A stretch of DNA of 25,767 bases. It comes from SIG607 sp045655165. Its GTDB lineage: Bacteria > Bacillota > Clostridia > Oscillospirales > Acutalibacteraceae. The position numbers and the translations under genes were made by a program. This document shows, piece after piece, positions 14,998 to 23,357 of the stretch (position 1 is its first letter; every line of letters starts with the position of its first letter). The DNA lies in assembly GCA_045655165.1 (NCBI GenBank), contig JAZOOT010000002.1:1-25767 (forward strand), in the 5' to 3' direction. The notes under the pieces are model-generated. The model was given only the letters and a program-made list of their open reading frames with translations, was not told the origin of the DNA and ran no database searches.

Positions 14998-15014
14998 ATA
15001 TATAATAACAAGTA

Positions 15015-15043
15015 TTGCTTAAAATGGGCGGTTATGCTATAAT
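15015..15043 (+). promoter_or_regulatory. Main promoter of the ruvC operon
   Basis: TTGCTT (15015-15020), a 17-base spacer and a perfect TATAAT (15038-15043) preceded by TGC, which forms an extended -10. It lies 20 bases before the GGAGGAG ribosome binding site of ruvC. Confidence 0.75.
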
Positions 15044-15077
15044 AATGTGAAATATGATATTTGGAGGAGTGTTTGCT

Positions 15078-15584
15078 TTGCGTATTATTGGTATTGACCC
15101 GGGTTATGCAATAATAGGTTACGGAATTGTTGATTATAACAATTCGGTTTTTAGTACGGTTAATTACGGCGCAATTACAACAAACGCAAATACTCCGTTT
15201 ACTGCGCGTCTTGAAATTATTTATAATGATATGTGCGAACTAATTAAAAAATTCAAGCCCGAATATTTAAGCATAGAAAAACTTTATTTTAACACAAACA
15301 CCACAACGGCAATTGATGTTGCACAAGCGCGCGGTGTAATACTGCTTGCGGCACAAACTTACGGTGTAAAGGTTGCCGAATACACACCGCTTCAGGTTAA
15401 GCAATCGGTTACGGGTTACGGCAGGGCAGAAAAAAACCAAATTATGGAAATGACACGAATGTTATTAAATCTACCCAAAATGCCCAAGCCCGACGATACC
15501 GCCGATGCACTTGCACTCGCAGTGTGCCACGCTTATGTTGGCGGGTCTTCATTAAATAAAATTAAGAAGGAGTTACTTAAATGA
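15078..15584 (+). CDS. ruvC: Holliday junction resolvase RuvC
   Basis: A 168-residue protein starting MRIIGIDPG. The four catalytic acids are Asp7, Glu67, Asp140 and Asp143 (in DDTADALALAVCH), in the same arrangement as in the characterised enzyme. It cuts Holliday junctions brought to it by RuvAB. I chose the TTG at 15078: GGAGGAG lies 8 bases upstream and the resulting N-terminus is exactly the family's. The longer frame from ATG 15054 would run through that ribosome binding site. The end overlaps ruvA by 4 bases (ATGA). Confidence 0.96.
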   Translation: MRIIGIDPGYAIIGYGIVDYNNSVFSTVNYGAITTNANTPFTARLEIIYNDMCELIKKFKPEYLSIEKLYFNTNTTTAIDVAQARGVILLAAQTYGVKVAEYTPLQVKQSVTGYGRAEKNQIMEMTRMLLNLPKMPKPDDTADALALAVCHAYVGGSSLNKIKKELLK

Positions 15585-16183
15585 TTGCTTCACTTAGAGG
15601 TACTTTAATTTATAACGATGCCACTACTTGTGTTGTTGAATGCGGCGGTGTTGGGTATAGTTGTTTTTTAACCGCAAAAGCGCTTGGTAAACTTCCGCAA
15701 AAAGGTGAAGAAGTTTTTTTAAATACCTATATGGTTGTTAAGGAAGACGCTTTTGAACTTTACGGCTTTGTTGACCGCGAAGAAATGGAATGTTTTAAAC
15801 TAATTACCAGCGTTAGCGGTGTTGGCGCAAAAATTGGTATTTCAATGCTTTCTGCCTTTACGGCCGACCAAATTGCATTATTTATTGCGGGTAATGACCC
15901 AAAATCGCTAACAGCAGCTTCGGGTGTTGGTCTTAAATTGGCGCAGCGCATAATTTTAGAACTTAAGGACAAGGTTTCTTCAATTTCCGTTTCTAACCAA
16001 ACCGAAGTTGAAGCGGTTGTTAATACTTCTAAAAATACGGCAGCAACCGAAGCGGTTGAAGCACTTGTTTCGCTTGGTTATACACAAAGCGAGGCCTCAC
16101 GTGCTGTTTCAAAACTTTCCGCCGATTTATCGGCAGAAATTATGATAAAAGAAGCATTAAAAATGTTAATGAGGATGGTGTAA
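15581..16183 (+). CDS. ruvA: Holliday junction branch migration subunit RuvA
   Basis: A 200-residue protein with the three RuvA parts: the N-terminal OB fold (MIASLRGTLIY, DAFELYGF), the tandem helix-hairpin-helix region (LITSVSGVGAKIGISML, LTAASGVGLKLAQRIILELKDK) and a C-terminal UBA-like domain (EALVSLGYTQSEASRAV) that contacts RuvB. A tetramer holds the four-way junction in square-planar form. It overlaps ruvC by 4 bases and is 3 bases from ruvB. Confidence 0.96.
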   Translation: MIASLRGTLIYNDATTCVVECGGVGYSCFLTAKALGKLPQKGEEVFLNTYMVVKEDAFELYGFVDREEMECFKLITSVSGVGAKIGISMLSAFTADQIALFIAGNDPKSLTAASGVGLKLAQRIILELKDKVSSISVSNQTEVEAVVNTSKNTAATEAVEALVSLGYTQSEASRAVSKLSADLSAEIMIKEALKMLMRMV

Positions 16184-16186
16184 AGA

Positions 16187-17218
16187 ATGATTGAATCCGG
16201 CGATTTTTCTTTTGAAGAAACCGGTAGAATGGTTTCACCCGAATACTTTGGCATGGATAATGAAAACGAAATTTCTTTAAGGCCAAAATCATTAGACGAA
16301 TATATTGGTCAGGAAAAAGTTAAGGATAATTTGCGCATTTATATAAAAGCGGCACTTAACCGCAAAGAATCGCTTGACCATGTTTTGCTTTACGGCCCTC
16401 CGGGTCTTGGAAAAACAACCCTTTCAAGCATTATTGCTAAAGAAATGGGTGTAAATCTTCGTGTAACTTCCGGCCCTGCTATTGAAAAACAGGGCGATTT
16501 GGTTGCTTTACTAACCAACCTTAACCAAGGCGATGTATTGTTTATAGATGAAATTCACCGTTTGCCAAGAAATGTTGAAGAAATTTTATATCCTGCTATG
16601 GAAGATTTTGCGGTGGATATTATTATTGGCAAAGGCCCGTCTGCAAGGTCAATTAGGTTAGATTTACCACACTTTACTTTGGTTGGCGCAACCACCCGAA
16701 GCGGACAGCTTTCTGCACCTTTGCGCGACAGATTTGGCGTTTTATTGCGCCTTGAAATGTATACACCACAACAACTTGCCGAAATTGTAAAAAGGTCGGC
16801 GGGTATTTTGGGTGTAGGTATTGATGAAGAGGGTGCTTTGGAAATTGCTTCACGCTCACGAGGTACTCCGCGTATTGCAAACCGCCTTTTGCGCCGTGTT
16901 CGCGATGTTGCGGAAGTTGAGTTTGATTCATTTATTACAAAAAGTGTCGCAAAACGCGCACTTGCTTGTTTTGAAATTGATGAACTTGGGCTTGATGAAT
17001 TCGATAGATATATGCTCCACGTAATTATAAACAATTACGGCGGCGGACCCGTTGGTCTTGAAACATTGGCGGCGGCTGTTGGTGAAGAAAGTATTACCAT
17101 TGAAGATGTTTACGAGCCATATTTAATGCAAATCGGCTTTTTAAACAGAACCGCAAGGGGCAGATGTGTAACTAAACTTGCCTACGACCATTTAGGCATT
17201 AAATTTAACCAAGAATAA
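16187..17218 (+). CDS. ruvB: Holliday junction branch migration helicase RuvB
   Basis: A 343-residue AAA+ motor. It has the N-terminal SLRPKSLDEYIGQEKVKDNL, Walker A GPPGLGKTT, Walker B VLFIDEIHR, sensor 1 LVGATTRSG, arginine finger region LRDRFGV, sensor 2 RGTPRIANRLLRRVRD and a C-terminal winged helix ending near TARGR. RuvB hexamers pump DNA through the RuvA-bound junction. With ruvC and ruvA upstream the complete RuvABC resolvasome is encoded in one operon. Confidence 0.97.
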   Translation: MIESGDFSFEETGRMVSPEYFGMDNENEISLRPKSLDEYIGQEKVKDNLRIYIKAALNRKESLDHVLLYGPPGLGKTTLSSIIAKEMGVNLRVTSGPAIEKQGDLVALLTNLNQGDVLFIDEIHRLPRNVEEILYPAMEDFAVDIIIGKGPSARSIRLDLPHFTLVGATTRSGQLSAPLRDRFGVLLRLEMYTPQQLAEIVKRSAGILGVGIDEEGALEIASRSRGTPRIANRLLRRVRDVAEVEFDSFITKSVAKRALACFEIDELGLDEFDRYMLHVIINNYGGGPVGLETLAAAVGEESITIEDVYEPYLMQIGFLNRTARGRCVTKLAYDHLGIKFNQE

Positions 17219-17229
17219 GGAAAAACAAA

Positions 17230-18093
17230 ATGAGATATACTCTTGATTTCACCGATTATGAACTAATTGATGCTACAGACGGTGAAAAACTTGAAAGATG
17301 GGGAAACATTATTTTAATAAGACCCGACCCACAGGTTGTTTGGCATCACGAAAAAGTTAATAAACTTTGGAATAACGCCCACGCGGTTTATCATCGCTCA
17401 ACTTCGGGCGGGGGTTATTGGGAAACCTTAAAAAAAGTGCCCGACGTTTGGAGTGTTGAATTTAATGAATTAACATTCCGTCTTAAACCAATGGGCTTTA
17501 AACATACCGGCCTTTTCCCTGAACAAGCAGTAAACTGGAAAATGATAGACAGTTTTGTTAAAGAGGCAAAGCGCCCACTTAAAGTGCTTAATTTATTTGC
17601 TTATACAGGCGGTGCAACCTTGGCCGCCTTAAAGGCGGGGGCAGAAGTAACCCACGTTGATGCTTCAAAGGGAATGGTTGCTTGGGCAAAAGAAAATGCT
17701 GTTGCAAGCGATATTGCTGATTTAAAGGTTAGGTGGCTTGTTGACGACTGCTTAAAGTTTGTTTACCGCGAAATTAGGCGCGGAAATAAATACGACGGTA
17801 TTATTATGGACCCACCGTCTTACGGCAGAGGTCCCGGCGGCGAAGTTTGGAAACTTGAACAGCAGATAAACGAACTTTTAACCGCTTGCAGTCAAATTCT
17901 ATCAGATGATGCTGAATTCTTTATTTTAAATTCCTACACAGGCGGTTTTTCGCCCACAATTTTAAATTATTTGGTTAAAAGTGTTGTTGTTAAAAACCGC
18001 ACGGGTGAGGTTAAAACCGATGAAATTGGTGTAAAAATAACCGACTGTGATACATTTCTTCCTTGCGGTAACACAACAGTTTGGCACAAATAA
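17230..18093 (+). CDS. Class I SAM-dependent (rRNA) methyltransferase, RlmI/COG1092-like
   Basis: A 287-residue protein. The SAM-binding motif I reads LNLFAYTGGATLAAL (about 120-134), the acidic motif VTHVDAS follows, and the catalytic motif IIMDPPSYGRG lies near 195. These match the RlmI/RlmK-type cytosine-C5 and guanine methyltransferases that modify 23S rRNA. It lacks the N-terminal PUA domain of RlmI; the first 100 residues instead have a strand-rich segment with HHEKVNKLW and YHRSTSGGGYWE. The exact target nucleotide cannot be assigned. It sits 11 bases after ruvB and 20 before ecfA1. Confidence 0.8.
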   Translation: MRYTLDFTDYELIDATDGEKLERWGNIILIRPDPQVVWHHEKVNKLWNNAHAVYHRSTSGGGYWETLKKVPDVWSVEFNELTFRLKPMGFKHTGLFPEQAVNWKMIDSFVKEAKRPLKVLNLFAYTGGATLAALKAGAEVTHVDASKGMVAWAKENAVASDIADLKVRWLVDDCLKFVYREIRRGNKYDGIIMDPPSYGRGPGGEVWKLEQQINELLTACSQILSDDAEFFILNSYTGGFSPTILNYLVKSVVVKNRTGEVKTDEIGVKITDCDTFLPCGNTTVWHK

Positions 18094-18113
18094 ATTTGTT
18101 TTGGTGGTAATTT

Positions 18114-18947
18114 GTGGATAATATTATTAAATTAAAAAACGTTTCGTACAAATTTAGTGATGAAGAAGATTTTGTTTTAAAAGACATAAATCTTAATATT
18201 AAAAAGGGCTCGTTTACTGTAATTTTAGGCCATAACGGTTCGGGAAAATCAACGCTTGTAAAACTTATGAATGGTTTGTATAAACCAACAAGCGGAGAGG
18301 TTTTGGTAAACGGAGTTTCAACTTTAAACGAAGAAAAAGAAATTGAAATTAAAAGAACGGTTGGGCTTGTTTTTCAAAACCCCGATAACCAAATTGTTTC
18401 TTCAATAGTTGAAGAAGATGTTGCTTTCGGTCCTGAAAACCTTGGCATACCGCCAAAGGAAATAAGAGAACGCGTTGATAATGCTTTAAAAACTGTTGGT
18501 ATGTATGAACATAGGTTTTCTTCGCCAAATAAACTTTCGGGCGGCCAAAAACAACGTGTGGCAATTGCCTCTATTCTTTCAATGTTGCCTGAATGTATTG
18601 TGCTTGACGAACCAACTGCAATGCTTGACCCAACTGGCAGGCGCGAAGTTATGAGTGCGCTTAATGCGCTTAATAAAGAGCAAAACATAACGGTTGTTTT
18701 AATAACACATTTTATGGAAGAAGCAGAAAATGCCGACCGCGTTATTGTACTTAACGATGGTAAAACTGTGATGGACGGTGTGCCTGCCGAAATTTTTGCG
18801 CAGCACGGAAAATTAAGCGAGGCGGGGCTTACCATTCCGCAAACTTCGCTTTTGGCAAAGAAATTGTCAAAAAGCGGAATAAATATTGATATTAAGGCAA
18901 TTTCGGTTGATGCCTGCGCAAAGGAAATTTCAAAAATCTTTAAATAA
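18114..18947 (+). CDS. ecfA1: ECF transporter ATPase EcfA1
   Basis: A 277-residue ABC ATPase with Walker A GHNGSGKST, Q-loop FQNPDNQIV, signature LSGGQKQRVAIASIL, Walker B CIVLDEPTAMLDP and H-loop LITHFMEEA. The Q-loop FQNPDNQ is typical of EcfA ATPases. With EcfA2 and EcfT it forms the shared energising module that powers different vitamin- or metal-binding S components. The GTG start at 18114 is set by GGTGG 6 bases upstream and gives the family's N-terminus; there is no in-frame ATG nearby. Confidence 0.94.
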   Translation: MDNIIKLKNVSYKFSDEEDFVLKDINLNIKKGSFTVILGHNGSGKSTLVKLMNGLYKPTSGEVLVNGVSTLNEEKEIEIKRTVGLVFQNPDNQIVSSIVEEDVAFGPENLGIPPKEIRERVDNALKTVGMYEHRFSSPNKLSGGQKQRVAIASILSMLPECIVLDEPTAMLDPTGRREVMSALNALNKEQNITVVLITHFMEEAENADRVIVLNDGKTVMDGVPAEIFAQHGKLSEAGLTIPQTSLLAKKLSKSGINIDIKAISVDACAKEISKIFK

Positions 18948-18963
18948 GAAGAGAAGTGATAAA

Positions 18964-19833
18964 ATGGAAATTTTAAAAGCAGAACAATTAAATTACGTAT
19001 ATTCACCCAATACTCCTTTTGTCACTGCTGCCTTAAAAAACGTTTCTTTTTCGGTTAACAAAGGCGAAATTTTTGGTATAATCGGCCATACCGGTTCGGG
19101 TAAATCAACACTACTTCAAATGCTTAACGGTCTTTTAAAACCAACAGGTGGTACCGTTTATTTTAACGGTAAAGATATTTGGGAAAATCCAAAAGAAATT
19201 AAAAAGGTGCGTTTCCAAATTGGTTTGGTTTTTCAGTACCCTGAATACCAGTTGTTTGAAGAAACTGTTATAGATGATATTGCTTTTGGCCCTAAAAACA
19301 AAGGTCTTAATGCTGAGGAAGCCAAAAACGAAGCAATAACCGCCGCCCAAACGGTTGGCATTAAGCCGGAACTGTTTGAAAAATCGCCTTTTGATTTATC
19401 GGGCGGTGAAAAAAGGCGTGTTGCAATTGCAGGTATAATGGCAATGAAACCCGAAGTTATTGTGCTTGATGAACCAACTGCTGGGCTTGACCCAATGGGC
19501 AGGGAAGCGGTTTTAAATGCCATTATGGAATACCGAAAAACAAACAATGCAACGGTTATTATTGTTTCGCACAGTATGGAAGACATGGCTTTAATTTGTG
19601 ACAGAATTATGGTGCTAAGCGACGGTGAAAAAGTTTTGGAAGACACGGTTGATAACGTGTTTAAAAATGCAAAACTGTTAGAAAGCATTGGACTTGCGGT
19701 ACCTTTTGTAACAAGTGTGCTTTTAAAACTTAAAAGCATGGGAATTGATGTTGATGAAAATTGTTATACGGTTGATTCGGCAGCAAAAAGCATTTTAAAC
19801 TCTTTGGCTAAAGGGGGCGGTGCTAAATGCTAA
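18964..19833 (+). CDS. ecfA2: ECF transporter ATPase EcfA2
   Basis: A 289-residue ABC ATPase with Walker A GHTGSGKST, Q-loop FQYPEYQLFEETV (the YPEYQLF form marks EcfA2), signature LSGGEKRRVAIAGIM, Walker B VIVLDEPTAGLDP and H-loop IVSHSMEDM. It heterodimerises with EcfA1 at the membrane. The ATG at 18964 gives MEILKAEQLNYVY; an open extension back to 18886 overlaps the end of ecfA1 and is not supported. The last 7 bases overlap ecfT. Confidence 0.95.
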   Translation: MEILKAEQLNYVYSPNTPFVTAALKNVSFSVNKGEIFGIIGHTGSGKSTLLQMLNGLLKPTGGTVYFNGKDIWENPKEIKKVRFQIGLVFQYPEYQLFEETVIDDIAFGPKNKGLNAEEAKNEAITAAQTVGIKPELFEKSPFDLSGGEKRRVAIAGIMAMKPEVIVLDEPTAGLDPMGREAVLNAIMEYRKTNNATVIIVSHSMEDMALICDRIMVLSDGEKVLEDTVDNVFKNAKLLESIGLAVPFVTSVLLKLKSMGIDVDENCYTVDSAAKSILNSLAKGGGAKC

Positions 19834-20639
19834 ACGATATTACTTTCGGTCAATATTTTCCAATAAATTCGGTAATACACAAAATTGACCCAAGAGCAAA
19901 AATTGTAATGTTAGTTGCGGTAATGATGGTATTGTTGTTTTTTACAAGCAATTTTTACGCATTATTTACCTGCTTAGCGTTTGCAGTGTTGGTTATTGCA
20001 CTATCAAGAATACCGCTTTTAATGTATTTAAAAAATCTAAAAGCAATATTGCCAATTATTATTTTTACGGCGGTAATTAACTCGCTTTACGTAAAAAGCG
20101 GAGAAGTTATATTTGATAAATGGATATTCCATATTACAACAGGCGGTTTAAGTAAGGCAGTATTTATGGCTTTGCGCGTTTGTTTGTTAATTCTTTTTAG
20201 TTCAATTTTAACCTATACCGTAACACCAAATGATTTAACCGAAGCACTTGAGCGCCTTTGTTCACCGCTTCGTTTTATTGGTCTTGGCTCGGCAGTGCAC
20301 ATTATTGCAATGATGATGACCATAGCGCTTCGTTTTATACCCATTCTTATTGAAGAAACTAACAAAATTATGAATGCACAGCGTTCACGCGGTGCAGATT
20401 TAGAATCGGGAAGTATTATGCAGCGTATAAAAGCATTAATACCAATACTCATTCCACTTTTTGTAATGTCTGTTCGCCGTTCTTACGAACTTGCCGAAGC
20501 AATGGAATGCCGTTGCTATAACGGCGGTGTTGGCAGGCAAAGAATGAAACAAATGAAAATGTCGGTTAAAGATTATATTGCATTTTTTGTTCTTTTAATT
20601 TTAATTTCCGCAGTAATTGTTTTAAACATTTTGTTTTAG
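19827..20639 (+). CDS. ecfT: ECF transporter transmembrane component EcfT
   Basis: A 270-residue protein with several hydrophobic segments and the T-component pattern: N-terminal GQYFPINSVIHKIDPRAKI, and the two cytoplasmic coupling motifs with Ala-Arg-Gly-like cores, here AQRSRGADLESG and a second amphipathic stretch containing RRSYELAEAMECRCY. These helices contact EcfA1 and EcfA2. No S component is near, so the module probably serves several substrate-binding subunits encoded elsewhere (group II ECF). It overlaps ecfA2 by 7 bases; truA follows within a dozen bases. Confidence 0.94.
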   Translation: MLNDITFGQYFPINSVIHKIDPRAKIVMLVAVMMVLLFFTSNFYALFTCLAFAVLVIALSRIPLLMYLKNLKAILPIIIFTAVINSLYVKSGEVIFDKWIFHITTGGLSKAVFMALRVCLLILFSSILTYTVTPNDLTEALERLCSPLRFIGLGSAVHIIAMMMTIALRFIPILIEETNKIMNAQRSRGADLESGSIMQRIKALIPILIPLFVMSVRRSYELAEAMECRCYNGGVGRQRMKQMKMSVKDYIAFFVLLILISAVIVLNILF

Positions 20640-20650
20640 AGGTGTGTTTT

Positions 20651-21412
20651 TTGCAAAGATATTTGTTGAAAATTGCATACGATGGTACAAATTATCACGG
20701 GTGGCAGGTACAACAAAACGCAGTAAGTGTTCAGTTCGTATTGCAAAATGCTATGGAAAAACTTTTATTGGTTCGACCAAATTTAACAGGTTGCAGCCGT
20801 ACCGATGCAGGGGTACACGCGCGAGAATTTTACTGTCATTTTGACTTAAGCAAAATAATACCGTGTGAAGGCATTGTAAAAGGTCTTAATTCGGTTTTAT
20901 CCGAAGATATTAGAGTGAATGATTGCAAAATGGTTGAAAGTGATTTTCACAGCAGATACAGTGCAAAAGCAAAAGAATATATTTACACTATTGATAATTC
21001 TTTAATTTGTTCTCCTTTTAACAGCAAATACGTTTATCATTATTCCGGTGAAATTAACAAAAATAATATGCAATTATTTTGTAATAAAATAGTAGGTGAA
21101 CACGATTTTGTTGGTTTTTCTTCGGCAAAACGTTCAACCGAAGATACAGTAAGAACTATATATTCGTGTAATGTTATTAGTGATGGCAATTTGATTAAAA
21201 TAAAAATTGTTGGTAACGGCTTTTTGTATAATATGGTTAGAATAATTGCCGGTACTGCGCTTGGTTTTGCTACGGGAAGATTTAATATTGACCAAGCCGA
21301 AGAAATTATAAATTCAAAAGACCGAAGTTTAGCGGGTAACACTTTGCCTGCAAAAGGTTTAATTTTAAATAAGGTTTATTATACTGGAGAATTAAACGAT
21401 GCCCAATTATAA
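20651..21412 (+). CDS. truA: tRNA pseudouridine(38-40) synthase TruA
   Basis: A 253-residue protein with YLLKIAYDGTNYHGWQ at the start and the catalytic motif GCSRTDAGVHA (Asp52). FLYNMVRIIAGTAL lies near the C-terminus. It isomerises uridines 38-40 in the anticodon arm of many tRNAs. I chose the TTG at 20651, six bases after GAGGTG; the GTG at 20642 is part of that ribosome binding site. The ecfA1-ecfA2-ecfT-truA order is conserved in Firmicutes. Its end overlaps the next gene by 14 bases. Confidence 0.95.
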   Translation: MQRYLLKIAYDGTNYHGWQVQQNAVSVQFVLQNAMEKLLLVRPNLTGCSRTDAGVHAREFYCHFDLSKIIPCEGIVKGLNSVLSEDIRVNDCKMVESDFHSRYSAKAKEYIYTIDNSLICSPFNSKYVYHYSGEINKNNMQLFCNKIVGEHDFVGFSSAKRSTEDTVRTIYSCNVISDGNLIKIKIVGNGFLYNMVRIIAGTALGFATGRFNIDQAEEIINSKDRSLAGNTLPAKGLILNKVYYTGELNDAQL

Positions 21413-22667
21413 AAAAACAAAACGCAACCGTTTTGATTTGTTTAAAAAAGTGCGTACAATTCCAATGCATAGCGGTAGCGAAAAACAAGAAAAACAGCCC
21501 GAAAAAAAAGAATACGTTTCTTCTTTTAAAATTGTTTCGGGAAGAAAGAAAAAGTTAAAACAGTTAAATTTAATTACTGCCGCCGTAATTGGTGTTTTGG
21601 CATTGTCGCTTTTGTTGTGTTCTTTGCTTTCGCCAACAGGCATTGTTGAGGGTGTTAGAAACTATACTGCAGCAGTATCACTGCGTTCTAATTTTCCTGC
21701 CGAAATTGAAGGTAGTGAAGTATATAATTTAGATGCCAAAAACCGCTATTTTTACTGTTTAAGCGATACAAATTTTGCTTGCTATTCAAAAAACGGTAAA
21801 AAAATGTTTGGTTTTTCGCACAAAATGGCGTCACCGGCATTTGTTACAAGCCAAAGCAGGGCACTATTGTACGACCAAAATTCAACAAGCGTTTCGGTGT
21901 ATACCGCATATAAAAAACTTTATGAGTTTTCCACGAATTTTGAAATTTACTGTGCCGATATTGCACGTAACGGCAGTTTTGCAGTTGCCACAAAATCAGA
22001 CAACTATACTTCAATGGTAACTGTTTATGATAAAAAGGCAAAAAAGGAATATGAATGGTTTTGCCCCGATGAACTAATTAGTGCCGTTGCACTTTCTAAA
22101 AATGGCAAAAAACTTGCAGTTGCAAGTGTTAAAGCCAAAGACGGCCGATTTGTTTCAATGCTTCGTGTGCTTGAATTTGATTCGGCTGAACCCGTGTTTA
22201 CAAAAGAATACGATAACACACTTATAGTTTCTCTTTATTCACAACTTAATAATTCTTTTAGTGTTATTACTAAAAACCGTTGTGATGTTGTTTCGTGGAA
22301 AAACTATAGTATTATTTCAAACGAAACGCAAAACGTTATTGTAAATGTAATCGGTTACGGCAATAAAACGGTTATATGTGAACAAAGAGAAGCAGACGCT
22401 TCAAGCAATTTGGTTAAAATTTATAACCAAAAGGGTAAAGTTGTTTCAGAGTTTTCATTTAATAAAAATATTGATGATTTTAGAGTAATGAGAAACAATA
22501 TTTTTGTTTTAAGCGGAAACGAAATTGTTTGCATAAATTTTAAGGGCGAAACCTTAAAAAGCGGTGAATGTGCGTTTGCTGTTAAAAAAATTATCCCTGT
22601 TGCAAAAGATAGTTGCATATCTGTAAGCGATTATTCATTTAATATTAGCGAACTTGTTTCTAAATAG
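21399..22667 (+). CDS. DUF5711-like membrane-anchored propeller-type protein
   Basis: A 422-residue protein with a basic, Lys-rich cytoplasmic N-terminus (1-55) and one membrane segment (about 57-78). A large outside domain follows, made of repeated short beta-rich units such as NFACYSKNGKKMFGF, VYDKKAKKEYEWF and VKIYNQKGKVVSEF, spaced as in beta-propeller blades. The layout matches the DUF5711 family as I remember it from Clostridia. Function is unknown. The ATG has GGAGA upstream and overlaps truA by 14 bases, so translation may be coupled. The next gene encodes a CvpA-type membrane protein 12 bases downstream. Confidence 0.65.
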   Translation: MPNYKKTKRNRFDLFKKVRTIPMHSGSEKQEKQPEKKEYVSSFKIVSGRKKKLKQLNLITAAVIGVLALSLLLCSLLSPTGIVEGVRNYTAAVSLRSNFPAEIEGSEVYNLDAKNRYFYCLSDTNFACYSKNGKKMFGFSHKMASPAFVTSQSRALLYDQNSTSVSVYTAYKKLYEFSTNFEIYCADIARNGSFAVATKSDNYTSMVTVYDKKAKKEYEWFCPDELISAVALSKNGKKLAVASVKAKDGRFVSMLRVLEFDSAEPVFTKEYDNTLIVSLYSQLNNSFSVITKNRCDVVSWKNYSIISNETQNVIVNVIGYGNKTVICEQREADASSNLVKIYNQKGKVVSEFSFNKNIDDFRVMRNNIFVLSGNEIVCINFKGETLKSGECAFAVKKIIPVAKDSCISVSDYSFNISELVSK

Positions 22668-22679
22668 AAGGTTGATAAT

Positions 22680-23339
22680 ATGAAATTTATAATTGATATT
22701 GTTTTGGCTCTAATTATTTTAATTTCGGCATTTATTGGCTATAAAAAAGGTTTTATTAAACTTTTGTTGCCCGTTATAACCTTTGCATTGGCAATTTACT
22801 TGTCATTTGCATTTTCGCCAAAGGTTTCAAATTTTGTTTGCCAAAAGTACATAGAGCCCGCAGTTGTTTCGGCAGTAGAAGAAAAAATTAACGGCGTAGC
22901 CGAAGAAGGCAAAAGTAAAGCAAATGTAATACTTTCATTCGTTGCCGAAAAAACAGGGTTTGATATTGACAGTGCTATTGACAATACTGTTAACACGGGC
23001 GAAGCGGCACAAACTATTACGAAAAACAATGTTATGCCTGCTTTAAAGAAACCGGTTCAAAGTGTTGTAACGCTTGTTTTGTTTTTAGTGCTTTCAATTG
23101 TTTTGGGTGTTCTTGCAAGAATGGTTAACAAAATAATTAAAGCAAGTCCTGTTGGCTTAATAAATCAATTAGGCGGTGTTTGTGTTGGCGCCGCGGGCGG
23201 TATTGTGCTTACCGTAATTCTTTGTGTTGTTGTTTATTTAATTTTTAATTTTAATGAAAACGGTTTTTTGATTTTCACAAAAGAAAATTTAAAAAGTTCG
23301 TATTTTTATAATTATATTATAGGATTTTTATTCAAGTAG
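22680..23339 (+). CDS. CvpA family membrane protein
   Basis: A 219-residue protein with a typical CvpA layout. A first membrane segment begins IIDIVLALIILISAFIGYKKGF, and a second runs LLPVITFALAIYLSFAF. A soluble loop follows (about 55-115), then two more membrane segments around 120-145 and 165-195 with a Gly-rich GGVCVGAAGGIV. The G-Y-x-x-G-F motif after the first segment is characteristic. CvpA is linked to colicin V production in E. coli and to envelope stress tolerance elsewhere; the molecular role here is unknown. It lies 12 bases after the DUF5711-like gene and 18 before the ClpE-like gene. Confidence 0.85.
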   Translation: MKFIIDIVLALIILISAFIGYKKGFIKLLLPVITFALAIYLSFAFSPKVSNFVCQKYIEPAVVSAVEEKINGVAEEGKSKANVILSFVAEKTGFDIDSAIDNTVNTGEAAQTITKNNVMPALKKPVQSVVTLVLFLVLSIVLGVLARMVNKIIKASPVGLINQLGGVCVGAAGGIVLTVILCVVVYLIFNFNENGFLIFTKENLKSSYFYNYIIGFLFK

Positions 23340-23357
23340 TTTGGAAAGGAAAAATTT

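Noticed and set aside
16555..17034. 159-codon minus-strand frame inside ruvB
   Set aside because: It lies entirely antisense to conserved RuvB motifs; Ser/Arg-rich composition is an echo of the ruvB codons.
18374..19006. 210-codon minus-strand frame across ecfA1 and the start of ecfA2
   Set aside because: A similar long antisense frame also occurs in ecfA2 (19233-19739), as expected when two homologous ATPases share codons; no start signal or known domain.
23340..23357. CIRCE or CtsR operator before the ClpE-like gene
   Set aside because: The gap is 18 bases and holds only a ribosome binding site; no TTAGCACTC-type or CtsR heptad repeat was seen there.
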